Shown: one piece after another, positions 19,301 to 28,244 of the stretch | How positions within the stretch are numbered: the first letter of the stretch is position 1 | How the letters are laid out: the number at the start of each line of letters is the position of its first letter | Source: Bacteroidota bacterium | GTDB lineage: Bacteria; Bacteroidota; Bacteroidia; Chitinophagales; Saprospiraceae | Length of the DNA: 64,000 nucleotides | NCBI GenBank assembly: GCA_018222965.1 | Contig: JAAEZH010000007.1 | Coordinates: 1-64,000 of the forward strand | Direction: 5' to 3' | Notes under the pieces: model-generated | Database searches by the model: none | The model's input: only the letters and a program-made list of their open reading frames with translations | What the model was told of the DNA's origin: nothing | Position numbers and translations under genes: made by a program

Positions 19301-20241
19301 AAATCACCTATACCCCCGATCCATATTTCTATGGAACGGACACATATACTTATGCTATTTGTGATACAGGAAATCCTGTTCCGGTACTATGTGATACTGC
19401 AGCTGTAGCCATAATGGTTAATCCTGTTTTCATCAGACTACAACCAATTGTCCTGCTTCAGGGACCCCTTATTGATGATGGCGGACCTTTAATGGATGAT
19501 GCCCTTCGCGCCAATGGATACATTCCGTTGTCAGAGCCTTACAGTGCCCTTGGTAGTTACATTCACGAAAGTGGAGGTGGCGGCGAAATGATCACTGATT
19601 CTGCAGGTGTACTGGCAGATTATGGGGCCAACTCTATTGTCGATTGGGTCTTTGTAGAGTTGCGAGACTCCGCAGATTCAACTGATGTAATTGCCACCAG
19701 AGCGGCTTTGGTTCAACGTGATGGAGATGTGGTAGATGTAGACGGAGTTTCACCCGTATTGTTTACCCAAACCATGAATGGTACTTACTTCGTATCCATT
19801 CGCCACCGAAACCACATTGGTGCCATGGTGCGCGCAACCATACCCGTAAGTGCTACCGGTACAATCGTGGACTTTACCGATACGGCTACTGACTATTTCC
19901 AGACAGCAGCTATTTATGACACCTACGAACAGGCAAATGTTGGAGGTAGCTATGCCCTCTGGGCGGGCAATACCAACGCTGATGATAAAGTGGTTTATGC
20001 CGGACAGGACAACGACAAGGATCCGATCTTTAATGAGATCGACCAGGCTCCCGGCAACCCGCTCAAATTCCAGACGTACATCTACAATGGCTACCACCTG
20101 GGAGATGTGAAACTGGATGGAGCAACCATTTTCGCCGGACAGGATAACGACGTCGATGCAATTTTCAACAATATAGATGCTTACCCGGCAAACCTATTGA
20201 AGTTGCAAACATTCGTGATTCCTCAACAACTGCCTCAATAA
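16378..20241 (+). CDS. Giant cadherin-like repeat surface protein
   Basis: The 1287-residue protein starts at ATG 16378 with a signal peptide ending in HTAFAQ; the TTG at 16354 is less likely. The N-terminal domain (about 20-200) is strongly similar to that of the 20332 gene and looks cohesin-like in its beta pattern. Eight tandem cadherin-like domains of about 100 residues follow, with the marks NDD.....DEDTPVTT, VSVNPVTGEITYTPDPNF and CDTATVTI. Two of them (3 and 5) are identical copies. The C terminus is the 270-residue module shared with the 12862 gene (RHRNHIGAM; FAGQDNDVDAIFNN; ends QQLPQ). It probably forms a long calcium-stiffened stalk at the cell surface. It starts 27 bp after the 12862 gene ends, so the two are probably cotranscribed. 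Confidence 0.85.
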   Translation: MLKCLQTILTLGGILLLSHTAFAQDEVEYGFVQDPNDPLFITAVAYPNFTSNNVTISTAVFSFVLPEGTLTTPSIPVAPGSGSFNDSTGTWTAQLITPTLYSNFGFDPAELQGNDVYQVVLQNSPILTDVQSGVYIPLFAFRLPNDCMNGNVEILTNDGAIQQSILMNLGANFNNQMSMSIDDAPSTDIYAGNAPGNFSFPCPLNDAPAAVDDAITILEDSGTHNIDVLNNDSFGDNGPATGAIVILMNPLNGTATVDTGVDPNDPTDDSINYTSNLHFNGLDSLTYYICDFDGDCDTATVLITVDPVNDPPVAMDDSDTTNEDTPVTTEVLANDDDPNDPAANVDPTSVAIVDSPNNGTVSVNPVTGEITYTPDPNFNGSDTYTYEVCDTGNPLPPLCDTATVTIDVTPVNDPPVIDSMGVDVEVVYETTPEDTPVTTCVSVSDPDMDILSCTLIGPSNGSAVLQDDTCVVYTPDPNYNGQDTLWKVVCDPFNACDTVMIVYTVDPVNDAPIANDDSETTDEDTPVTTVVIANDNDDADPAGGIDPTSVAIVDSPNNGTVSVNPVTGEVTYTPDPNFIGTDTYTYEVCDTGNPLPPLCDTATVTIDVTPVNDPPVIDSMGVDVEVVYETTPEDTPVTTCVSVSDPDMDILSCTLIGPSNGSAVLQDDTCVVYTPDPNYNGQDTLWKVVCDPFNACDTVMIVYTIDAVNDAPLAMDDTDSVDEDGMVTTDVVANDNDDADPAGGVDPTSVAIVDPPDNGTVSVNPVTGEITYTPDPDFNGIDTYSYEVCDTGNPLPPLCDTATVTITVNPINDGPIANDDTDSVDEDGMVTTSVLANDNDDADPAGGIDPTSVTITTSPANGTVSVDPVTGDITYTPDPNFNGVDTYSYQVCDTGNPLPELCDIATVTITVNPINDAPVAMDDTDSVDENTPVTTDVVANDDDPNDPLGNVDPTSVTIVDPPANGMVSVDPVTGEITYTPDPYFYGTDTYTYAICDTGNPVPVLCDTAAVAIMVNPVFIRLQPIVLLQGPLIDDGGPLMDDALRANGYIPLSEPYSALGSYIHESGGGGEMITDSAGVLADYGANSIVDWVFVELRDSADSTDVIATRAALVQRDGDVVDVDGVSPVLFTQTMNGTYFVSIRHRNHIGAMVRATIPVSATGTIVDFTDTATDYFQTAAIYDTYEQANVGGSYALWAGNTNADDKVVYAGQDNDKDPIFNEIDQAPGNPLKFQTYIYNGYHLGDVKLDGATIFAGQDNDVDAIFNNIDAYPANLLKLQTFVIPQQLPQ
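17553..17872 (+). repeat. 320-bp exact duplicate, copy 1 (period 600 bp)
   Basis: Identical base for base with 18153-18472 and offset by exactly 600 bp. The pair covers the end of one cadherin-like domain and nearly all of the next. Other domains of the same gene have diverged, so this copy is recent or homogenised by gene conversion. Confidence 0.95.
18153..18472 (+). repeat. 320-bp exact duplicate, copy 2
   Basis: Second copy of the segment at 17553-17872. The match extends leftward with a single t/c difference near 17552/18152 and decays after 18472. Confidence 0.95.
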
Positions 20242-20259
20242 GGAACACTGACACTGCGC

Positions 20260-20309
20260 GGCCGGCTTTCGATGGAGGATATCGGGGGGTATGCATCCAT
20301 CAGCCGGCC
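20260..20309 (+). promoter_or_regulatory. Leader hairpin between two surface-protein genes
   Basis: Arms GGCCGGCT (20260-20267) and AGCCGGCC (20302-20309) enclose a second stem GATGGA/TCCATC. No T-run follows, so it is not a standard terminator. It lies 23 bp before the ATG at 20332 and may control the ratio of upstream to downstream gene expression or mark an RNA processing site. Confidence 0.65.
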
Positions 20310-20331
20310 CCTATTAACAAATTATAGTTTC

Positions 20332-23300
20332 ATGAAACAATTATTTACGATACTAGCTTCGATGATTTTCATCCTGCACCTGCAGGCGCAGGATGAAATT
20401 ACGTATGGATTTTTGCAAACACCGGGCGATCCTCTGGAATTCTCGGCGGTTGCTTATCCAAACTTTACCTCAAATAATGTGACCATATCAACTGCTGTCT
20501 TTTCCTTCCTTTTACCGGAAGGAACCACTACTGACCCTGTCATTCCGGTAGCTCCGGGGACAGGGGCTTTTGTGGATATAACGGGGGTGTGGCAGGCACA
20601 ATTGATAACTCCTACACTTTACAATGACCTGGGCTTCGATCCGGCCGAACTGGAAGGAAATGATGTTTATCAGGTGGTGCTTCAGAATTCTCCGGAATTA
20701 ACCAATGTGGTTTCCGGAGATCCCATCGCTCTTTTTTCTTTTCGACTTCCGTCGGATTGTATGGGCGGTAATGTGGAAGTGCTGACTAATGACAGCAACA
20801 TACAACAGTCTATCCTCAATAACCTGGGAGCGAATTTCAACAACCAAATGTCAGTCAGTATTGATGATGCGGCTTCCGTAGATATCTATGCAGGAAATGA
20901 CCCGTCAACCTTCCAATACGACTGTCCGCTTGATATGGATGATATGCCTAATGCGGTGGATGATTTGGTGACACTGATCGAAGACGGCGGTTTCCAGGAA
21001 ATTGATGTTCTGGTCAATGACGATTTTGGCAATGACGGCCCGGGAAACCAGGATATTGCCATCATTTTAAATCCGGCCAACGGTATGTTGGTGCTGGATG
21101 ATGGTGGAACCCCCAACGACCCAACAGATGATTCCTTCCAGTATGTACCGGATCCAAATTTCAACGGAATTGATCAGTTTACCTACGAAATCTGTGATGC
21201 CAATGGCGATTGCGATCAGGCTACCGTTTTCATTACGGTAGATCCGGTAAATGATCAACCTCTGGCCATAGATGATATGGATAACACCATTGAAGGTACA
21301 CCCATCACCACGGATGTGCTGGCCAATGATTCAGACCCCAATGATCCGCTGGGAGGCATTGATCCGACAAGTGTGGCTGTTGTAACGGGACCATCTAATG
21401 GGGCTGTATCTGTGGACCCGGTGACGGGTGTTATTACCTATACGCCGGATGGCGGATTTATCGGGACCGATAGTTACACCTATTCGGTTTGTGATACCGG
21501 CAACCCTTTACCTCCGCTTTGCGATACAGCGACCGTTACCATATTGGTGGAAGCAGATAATGAGCCACCGGTAATTACTTACAACGGCAATGAGGTAGAT
21601 ACGATTTATGTGGTTGTGGAAGAAAACGCTACAGACACTACCTGTGTAACGATCACCGACCCCGATGAAGATGATATTACTTGCAGCCTTTCCGGATTTC
21701 CGAATGGAAGTGCTACTACACTAAATGACACCTGCGTGGTGTACAGCCCCGACATGGGCTACACCGGTGCCGATTATGTGATCAAAGAAGCATGCGATCC
21801 ATTTGGAGGCTGTGATACAGTCGTGATCGTATATGAGGTCATACCATTACCCGAAATTCAATACCCACAAACGTGTACCTGTTTGGATAATTCTACCAAT
21901 CAGGATAATGGCCAATTCGGCGAAAGCCTGAATGTGGTAGCCGGTGAGGGACAAACCTGGACACTCATCAGTTCCGTCGGTTTTTACCTGACTGCAAGTC
22001 CTCCACCTCCAAACAACCCGATTCCCTATCCGGCTGGTTCGGTATTAGCGGAAGGTCCGGCAGGTGTTTACGCCATCGATGGGATTTTTGTAGAGGGAGA
22101 AACCTACAATCTGGTATTCCAAAACGAGTTTGGACAGCAGATTACAGCGAGCAGTACTTGTTATTATCCAACGCTTTCTTTTGTTGGACTGGATGACGAG
22201 TATTGTATCGGTTCCCCTCCGGTAACACTACAAGGCAATGCTAACGGAGCCTCAGGTGTAGCAAGCTATACCATTGATGGTGCTCCGGCCTCGGTATTTG
22301 ATCCGGGTGCATTAGGCGTTGGCCAATATGTCATTGAGTTTTCTTTCGATGCGGGAACGGCTACTCCCAACGATCCTTCCGATCCGGGCTGTACCGAAAG
22401 CATTAGTCAGATTGTCCATGTGCTGGAAACACCCGATGTAATTGCCTGTAATAATAATATTCAGGCGTCTTACGACGAATTTTGCGAGATTTTCGTGACA
22501 CCGGATATGATACTTGAAGGAGATTTTGTCTGCAACGATGACTTCACCATCAGCATTTCTTACAATAATAATAGCGTGCCCAATCCTTTTGGCATTGAAT
22601 ACGAGGGTCTGACCCTCACCGTGCTGGTTACACATGTACCGTCCGGAAATTCCTGCTGGGGATCTATTGTTGCCGAAGATAAGCTGGACCCGGTTTTTGA
22701 TTGTCCGAGTGCTCCGGTTGAAATCGAGTGTTTTGAAGATCCGTCGAATGTTCCACCACCAATCGCAACCGATAATTGTACGGATGTGGATTATCATCTG
22801 ATCTCTGAAAATTATACAGATCAGGATGTTTGCGACGATGGTTATGCCGAGCTGGTTCAGGTTTGGACGGCTACCGATGCCAATGGCAACGAAAGCGATC
22901 CATGTACCCGTATTATCCATATCGTTCGTCCGGATGATGTAGATTTCCCGGATGATATTGAGTGGGAGTGCTCAGACTACAACCTCTTTAACAATGTAGT
23001 AGAAGCCACACCGCTTACCGGAAACCTGGCAACCACAGGCTCCGGCGTACCGGATGTTCAGGAAGGCACCTATTGTAATTATGGTTACACCTGGTCTGAT
23101 GAGATCATCGAGACTTGTGGCGATAACTTTAAGATCATTCGTACCTGGACGGTACTCGACTGGTGTACCAATGATGTGATCACGGAAAACGAAGCCGGAG
23201 AGGATAACATTCAGATCATCAAAGTGGTGGATACTACACCACCGGTGATTCAAATGGATCCTTTTGATCTGAGTGCCAACATTGTGGGAGCTCATCCGCA

Positions 23301-26277
23301 ACCCTGTAATTCACAGGATTTCATTCCGCCGGCCAATGTAACCGACGCCTGTTCAGACTGGACGCTGCGTATTTTTACGCCTGTCGGCGAAGCCATCTAT
23401 GTCAATGGCGTAAATGGTAATGCCGGGGGATTGGTACCTGCTCCGGGCCTTGAGCTCGGGTTCCACCTGATTACTTACCAGGCGACAGACGCATGTGGGA
23501 ATGTAGCCACATTGGATGTTGCGGCAGAAGTAGTTGACGATATTGCTCCGACAGCGATTTGTGATGAAATTACAACCGTTTCCCTCTCCAGTCAGGGGGA
23601 AGCAGAAGTACTTGCCGATGTATTCGACGACGGTTCTTACGACAATTGTGGGGTGGAAGAATTCCTGGTTCGTCGTATGGATGGAGCATGTGACGGAAGC
23701 TTTGATGACTTTGGACCAACGGTAATCTTCTGTTGTGAGGATGTACCCAATAACCCGATCATGGTAGTGTTCCGGGTTGTAGATTATTATGGCAATGTCA
23801 ATGATTGTATGGTAGAAGTGATTGTGGAAGATAAAATTCCACCAATCACCACTTTCTGCCCGGGACCAGAGACTATTAGCTGTGAAGAGTACGTAGACGA
23901 CCTGGCCGCAGCCTTGGCTAATGAAGAGTACAGCGTACTGGAACCCTTTGGTCTGCCTACATTCTTCGATAATTGTGCCCTGAATGAAGAATACACCGTC
24001 ACGGTAAATATTGATAATTGCCAGGAGGGAACCATCATACGTTCCTGGACAGCGACCGATGACAATCCGAATAATCCGTCTGCAAATTGTACGCAAACGA
24101 TTTTTGTAGAACACGTATCCGACTGGGTCGTGGAATTTCCGGCGGATATTCTGGTAGAATGTACCGATGGTCAGCTTCCCGACTTTGGTGAGCCCGAAAT
24201 ATACTTTGATGAGTGCGAACTAATCGGGGTCAGTTTTGAAGACCAGTATTTCTATGTGGTTCCGGATGCCTGTTACAAAATTGTACGGACCTGGACCGCC
24301 ATCAACTGGTGTATTTACGAAGACTTTGGCTATGATGCCTTCAGCGAGGAGAACCACTATGAAGCAGTGTATTTCGCTGATTGGGATGGTGACGGCGATC
24401 AGGATGATCGCACTTTCCGCGATGGTTGGAATGATTCCGGAGCACCCGGCACCGCAGATGGTTACATCGTATACGAACAGGTCATCAAGGTCAACGATTC
24501 TGAAGCACCCGAATTTGAGATTCCGGAAATTGACGGTTGTATCGTGGAAGTAGATTGTGATAAAGATCTCACGATTCCATACCCGAATATTCTGGATCAG
24601 TGTTCGCCTTCATTTGTTGTGAATATCTCCGGTGATTTTGGTGATTTTGACGACATCCAGGCGGATGTGATTATTGCCGATGTTGTTCCCGGCGATTACA
24701 CCATCTACTATGAAGTGACGGATGATTGCGGCAACACTTCCTATGAGACTTACGAGCTTACCGTTGAAGATTGCAAGCTGCCAACGCCTTACTGCTTAAA
24801 CGGATTGGTGGTGGAGATTATGCAAACGCAGATGATCGAAGTCTGGGCCTCTGATCTCAATCTTGGAAGTTTTGATAATTGTCCAGGAGACCTCATTTAC
24901 AGTTTCTCTCCGGATGTAACCGACCTCGGCGTGGTATACACCTGCGATGATCTCGGCCAACAAGCGGTTGAGATCTGGGTAACAGATGCCGCCGGTAACC
25001 AGGACTTCTGCGAAACCTTCATTGTTGTGCAGGATAACATGGACTTCTGTGGCGGTTCACCTGTTGCAGTAGCCGGACTGATCACTACTGAAATGGACGA
25101 CCCGGTACAGGATGTAATGGTTGATGTAAACAGCGGTTTGGCTGTGGAAATGACCTTATCTGACGGCTTGTTTGATTTTGAGCTTGCCGCGAATAATGAT
25201 TACTCCATCACACCAATGCTCGACGCGGATCATATAAACGGGGTGACCACCTACGATCTGGTTTTGATTCAAAAACACATCCTGGGAGAAATTCCGTTGG
25301 ATAGCCCATACAAGCTCATCGCAGCGGATGCGAATAACTCGGGCACCGTTACCACTATGGATATGCTGGCGATTCGTCAGGTGATTCTGTATGAGGAAGA
25401 AAGCTTCCCCAATAACACCAGCTGGCGTTTTGTGGATGCCGATTATGTATTCCCGGATCCAAGCAATCCCTGGATGGAGACTTTCCCGGAGATCATCAAT
25501 TACAACGACCTGAATACAGACCAACTGGAAACCGACTTCGTGGGCGTGAAAATTGGTGATGTAAACAATAGTGTAGTTGCTAATGATGGCATGGCCGGGT
25601 CTGAAAACCGGAATGCATTGCCAGCGATTCAGTTTAGCACTGCAGATCGCATATTGGAAGCCGGAGAGGAAGCCGTTATTTACTTCAGCCTGGCAAACAC
25701 CAATATCAAAGGCTACCAGTTTACGCTGGATGTTGATTCGGAACTGGCTGAAATTCTGGAGATTATTCCGGTGGTGGCTAAAGCCGAAAACTTTGGCGCG
25801 AGTCATTTAAAATCCGGCCAACTTACTACGAGCTGGCATGCTCAGGCCGGCCAGCAACATCCAACAGGAATTTGGTTTGGTATCCGCCTTTCGGCGAATG
25901 AAAGTCTGCAACTAAGTGATGTGATTCGAATGGGATCAGCACTTACCACTGCAGAGAGTTACGATGAAGCAGGAAACCTGCAAAATGTTGAGTTGGTATT
26001 CACCGATTCAAGTGCAGATTCTGGAATAGTTCTGGAACAAAATACACCAAATCCATTCCGCACAGAAACCAGTATCAGGTTCTATCTACCAGATAACCAG
26101 TGGGCTAAAATCCGGGTTACTGATGTAGAAGGCCGGGAGGTTCTGGTGCAGGAAGGCCGGTTTAATGCTGGTTGGAATACCATCGAACTGGAGGGCGAAC
26201 AATTGCCTAAAGGCGTTTGGTATTACTCCCTGCAAACTGCAAACGAGATCCTAAGCAGAAAGATGATTAGACAATAA
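20332..26277 (+). CDS. Giant T9SS surface protein with HYR-like and dockerin-like domains
   Basis: The 1981-residue protein starts at ATG 20332 with a signal peptide (core ILASMIFILHL, then QAQDE). Residues about 20-205 match the N-terminal domain of the 16378 protein. Three cadherin-like domains follow (to about 510), then a long array of cysteine-containing HYR/Ig-like domains with phrases such as ATDANGNES and VVDTTPPVI. Around 1610-1740 is a dockerin-like unit (DLVLIQKHILG and AADANNSGTVTTMDMLAIRQ), followed by a cohesin-like beta domain. A type A T9SS sorting domain closes the protein (EQNTPNPFRTETSIRFYLPD; end SRKMIRQ). This is probably a cell-surface adhesin exported by T9SS; the ligand is unknown. 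A terminator follows. Confidence 0.87.
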   Translation: MKQLFTILASMIFILHLQAQDEITYGFLQTPGDPLEFSAVAYPNFTSNNVTISTAVFSFLLPEGTTTDPVIPVAPGTGAFVDITGVWQAQLITPTLYNDLGFDPAELEGNDVYQVVLQNSPELTNVVSGDPIALFSFRLPSDCMGGNVEVLTNDSNIQQSILNNLGANFNNQMSVSIDDAASVDIYAGNDPSTFQYDCPLDMDDMPNAVDDLVTLIEDGGFQEIDVLVNDDFGNDGPGNQDIAIILNPANGMLVLDDGGTPNDPTDDSFQYVPDPNFNGIDQFTYEICDANGDCDQATVFITVDPVNDQPLAIDDMDNTIEGTPITTDVLANDSDPNDPLGGIDPTSVAVVTGPSNGAVSVDPVTGVITYTPDGGFIGTDSYTYSVCDTGNPLPPLCDTATVTILVEADNEPPVITYNGNEVDTIYVVVEENATDTTCVTITDPDEDDITCSLSGFPNGSATTLNDTCVVYSPDMGYTGADYVIKEACDPFGGCDTVVIVYEVIPLPEIQYPQTCTCLDNSTNQDNGQFGESLNVVAGEGQTWTLISSVGFYLTASPPPPNNPIPYPAGSVLAEGPAGVYAIDGIFVEGETYNLVFQNEFGQQITASSTCYYPTLSFVGLDDEYCIGSPPVTLQGNANGASGVASYTIDGAPASVFDPGALGVGQYVIEFSFDAGTATPNDPSDPGCTESISQIVHVLETPDVIACNNNIQASYDEFCEIFVTPDMILEGDFVCNDDFTISISYNNNSVPNPFGIEYEGLTLTVLVTHVPSGNSCWGSIVAEDKLDPVFDCPSAPVEIECFEDPSNVPPPIATDNCTDVDYHLISENYTDQDVCDDGYAELVQVWTATDANGNESDPCTRIIHIVRPDDVDFPDDIEWECSDYNLFNNVVEATPLTGNLATTGSGVPDVQEGTYCNYGYTWSDEIIETCGDNFKIIRTWTVLDWCTNDVITENEAGEDNIQIIKVVDTTPPVIQMDPFDLSANIVGAHPQPCNSQDFIPPANVTDACSDWTLRIFTPVGEAIYVNGVNGNAGGLVPAPGLELGFHLITYQATDACGNVATLDVAAEVVDDIAPTAICDEITTVSLSSQGEAEVLADVFDDGSYDNCGVEEFLVRRMDGACDGSFDDFGPTVIFCCEDVPNNPIMVVFRVVDYYGNVNDCMVEVIVEDKIPPITTFCPGPETISCEEYVDDLAAALANEEYSVLEPFGLPTFFDNCALNEEYTVTVNIDNCQEGTIIRSWTATDDNPNNPSANCTQTIFVEHVSDWVVEFPADILVECTDGQLPDFGEPEIYFDECELIGVSFEDQYFYVVPDACYKIVRTWTAINWCIYEDFGYDAFSEENHYEAVYFADWDGDGDQDDRTFRDGWNDSGAPGTADGYIVYEQVIKVNDSEAPEFEIPEIDGCIVEVDCDKDLTIPYPNILDQCSPSFVVNISGDFGDFDDIQADVIIADVVPGDYTIYYEVTDDCGNTSYETYELTVEDCKLPTPYCLNGLVVEIMQTQMIEVWASDLNLGSFDNCPGDLIYSFSPDVTDLGVVYTCDDLGQQAVEIWVTDAAGNQDFCETFIVVQDNMDFCGGSPVAVAGLITTEMDDPVQDVMVDVNSGLAVEMTLSDGLFDFELAANNDYSITPMLDADHINGVTTYDLVLIQKHILGEIPLDSPYKLIAADANNSGTVTTMDMLAIRQVILYEEESFPNNTSWRFVDADYVFPDPSNPWMETFPEIINYNDLNTDQLETDFVGVKIGDVNNSVVANDGMAGSENRNALPAIQFSTADRILEAGEEAVIYFSLANTNIKGYQFTLDVDSELAEILEIIPVVAKAENFGASHLKSGQLTTSWHAQAGQQHPTGIWFGIRLSANESLQLSDVIRMGSALTTAESYDEAGNLQNVELVFTDSSADSGIVLEQNTPNPFRTETSIRFYLPDNQWAKIRVTDVEGREVLVQEGRFNAGWNTIELEGEQLPKGVWYYSLQTANEILSRKMIRQ

Positions 26278-26323
26278 TCATCCGGATAACTTAATAAGAA
26301 TACAGCAATTTTATTTGTGACTT

Positions 26324-26354
26324 GCCTCCTCTTCTTCGGAAGAGGGGGCTTTTT
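26324..26354 (+). terminator. Intrinsic terminator
   Basis: GCCTCCTCTTC and GAAGAGGGGGC pair around a TTCG tetraloop, followed by TTTTT. It ends the surface-protein gene and lies in the convergent gap before the ABC exporter. Confidence 0.9.
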
Positions 26355-26382
26355 GCTGTAAAGAGCAGAATGAAGGTGTCCG

Positions 26383-28182
26383 TTAATGGCCGGCTTCTCC
26401 AATCTGAACACTCCAAAGGTCAGCATATACCCCATCCTTTTCCAGGAGATCTTCATGACTGCCGTGCTCCAGTATTTGCCCGTTTTCCAGCACGATGATC
26501 CGATCTGCGTGCCGGATAGTGGATAAGCGGTGAGCAATGATCAGCGCCGTTCTTCCGGCGGTGAGTCGATCGAGGTTTTCCTGGATAGCGCGTTCGGTTT
26601 CTGTGTCTACCGAGCTGGTGGCCTCATCAAGGATCAATACAGGCGCATCCTTTAGAATAGCTCTGGCAATACTCAATCGCTGCCGCTGTCCGCCAGAAAG
26701 CTTGATGCCTTTTTCTCCGATTAAGGAGTCATATCCATTTGGAAGACTGACAATAAAATCATGCAGTTTGGCTTCTTTGGCAGCCTGAATAATTGCTTCC
26801 TGGCTGGCATCCGGACTACCATAGGCCACATTCTCCCGGATAGTGCCGTGAAACAAATAAACATCCTGACTCACCAACCCGATTTTTTGCCGCAATTCCC
26901 TGCGATCAAGTTCGCGGAGATCAATGTCTTCCAACAATATGGCTCCTTCGTTGACATCATACAATCGGAGGAGTAATTTAATCAATGTCGTTTTTCCGGC
27001 ACCCGTAGCTCCGGCAATGCCGATGCGCTGCCCGGATTCTACGTGCAGGTCGATGCCTCGTAAGATAGGAGAGGAGGGCTCGTATCCAAAATGGACATTT
27101 TCCAGTTTAATCGTACCGACCTTCGACGGAAGTCGCTTCGGATTTTCCGGGTCCTGCATTTTGTTTGGGGTATCAAGGAGGCCGAATACCCGACGGGCAG
27201 AGGCACGGGCACGTTCGTAGGAGTCAAAGATGGTACCAAGCCGGGTCACCGGCCACAATAGTCGTTGGATCATCATGGCAAAAAAGGCCAGACTGCCCAG
27301 GCTGAAAAAAGTGGGATCCTGAATGGCCCAATATGCACCAATCAATAGTGTTCCGGCAAATCCAATGGTAATGAAAATTCGAATAAGCGGAACATAAATA
27401 GCACTCCATCTGATGGCCTTAAAATTGGCATTCTTATAGCCTTCGGAAACTTCGCGTACCCGCCCTTCTTCAAAGCGCTCGGTGGCAAAGCTTTTGATTA
27501 CCAACATGCCGGCAATGTTGTTTTCGAGGCGGTTGTTTAGCTGGCCGACTTCATTGCGCACCTGCTTGTAGTGCGGCGCGATTTTCCGTTGGTAGAATAC
27601 GCTGCCCCAGATGATGAAGGGAATAGGAAGCATGCCGAGCAATCCCAGCGGCAGGGAAACACTGCAAAGTGCCCAACCTGCAAACAGGATCAGCGTGATC
27701 AAATGAATGATCTCACTGAAAGAGGAATTGAGGAATCGCTCCAGCTGATTCACATCATCGTTTAGCACGGAAAGCAAATTTCCCGTGCGCTGATTTTCGA
27801 AGAATCCCATTTCGCGGGACTGCAATTGCCGATATCCGTCCATGCGCAAATCGTGTTGAACGCGCTGAGCCAAATGCATGAATTCTTTTTGGAAAAGCCA
27901 TTCAAAAAAGCTTTCCCCTCCAAAAATGATCACCGTTAAAACAATGAGCAAAATGACACTGGTCCAGGTATCCGTAATACCAGCATAATTTTCGATCCAG
28001 GCCGGCGGGTTTCCAGCTACAACATCGATTAGCCAGGCGGTGAGGAAGGGCGGCATCAGATCAAATATCTTGTTTATCACACTGGTGCTTATGGCAAAGC
28101 GCAGGCTTTTTTTGTAATTGCCCAGATATTTGAATAAGCGCCGCATCGGGCGCAAATCCGAGGGGAGGTTTTCCGTGTTCAT
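26383..28182 (-). CDS. ABC exporter, MsbA-like half transporter
   Basis: The 599-residue protein fuses a six-helix exporter membrane domain (residues about 25-320) to an ATPase domain. The ATPase has Walker A GATGAGKTT, signature LSGGQRQR, Walker B LILDEATSSVD with the catalytic Glu, and H-loop AHRLSTI. The fused, single-gene layout means that it works as a homodimer or pairs with a similar protein. MsbA-type members move lipids, lipid-linked molecules or drugs outward; the cargo cannot be told. The start at 28182 gives the normal cytoplasmic N terminus. A glycerophosphodiesterase gene lies 62 bp upstream on the same strand. Confidence 0.92.
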   Translation of the reverse strand: MNTENLPSDLRPMRRLFKYLGNYKKSLRFAISTSVINKIFDLMPPFLTAWLIDVVAGNPPAWIENYAGITDTWTSVILLIVLTVIIFGGESFFEWLFQKEFMHLAQRVQHDLRMDGYRQLQSREMGFFENQRTGNLLSVLNDDVNQLERFLNSSFSEIIHLITLILFAGWALCSVSLPLGLLGMLPIPFIIWGSVFYQRKIAPHYKQVRNEVGQLNNRLENNIAGMLVIKSFATERFEEGRVREVSEGYKNANFKAIRWSAIYVPLIRIFITIGFAGTLLIGAYWAIQDPTFFSLGSLAFFAMMIQRLLWPVTRLGTIFDSYERARASARRVFGLLDTPNKMQDPENPKRLPSKVGTIKLENVHFGYEPSSPILRGIDLHVESGQRIGIAGATGAGKTTLIKLLLRLYDVNEGAILLEDIDLRELDRRELRQKIGLVSQDVYLFHGTIRENVAYGSPDASQEAIIQAAKEAKLHDFIVSLPNGYDSLIGEKGIKLSGGQRQRLSIARAILKDAPVLILDEATSSVDTETERAIQENLDRLTAGRTALIIAHRLSTIRHADRIIVLENGQILEHGSHEDLLEKDGVYADLWSVQIGEAGH

Positions 28183-28244
28183 GAATGTCGGGATTGGATG
28201 TGTCTTGCCAAAATCGGTCTGATCTTATGACAAGGTAACGCAAA

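Noticed and set aside
17238-19307. Series of Ser/Thr/Val-rich minus-strand frames
   Set aside because: They repeat with the cadherin-like domains and are antisense shadows of the adhesin gene.
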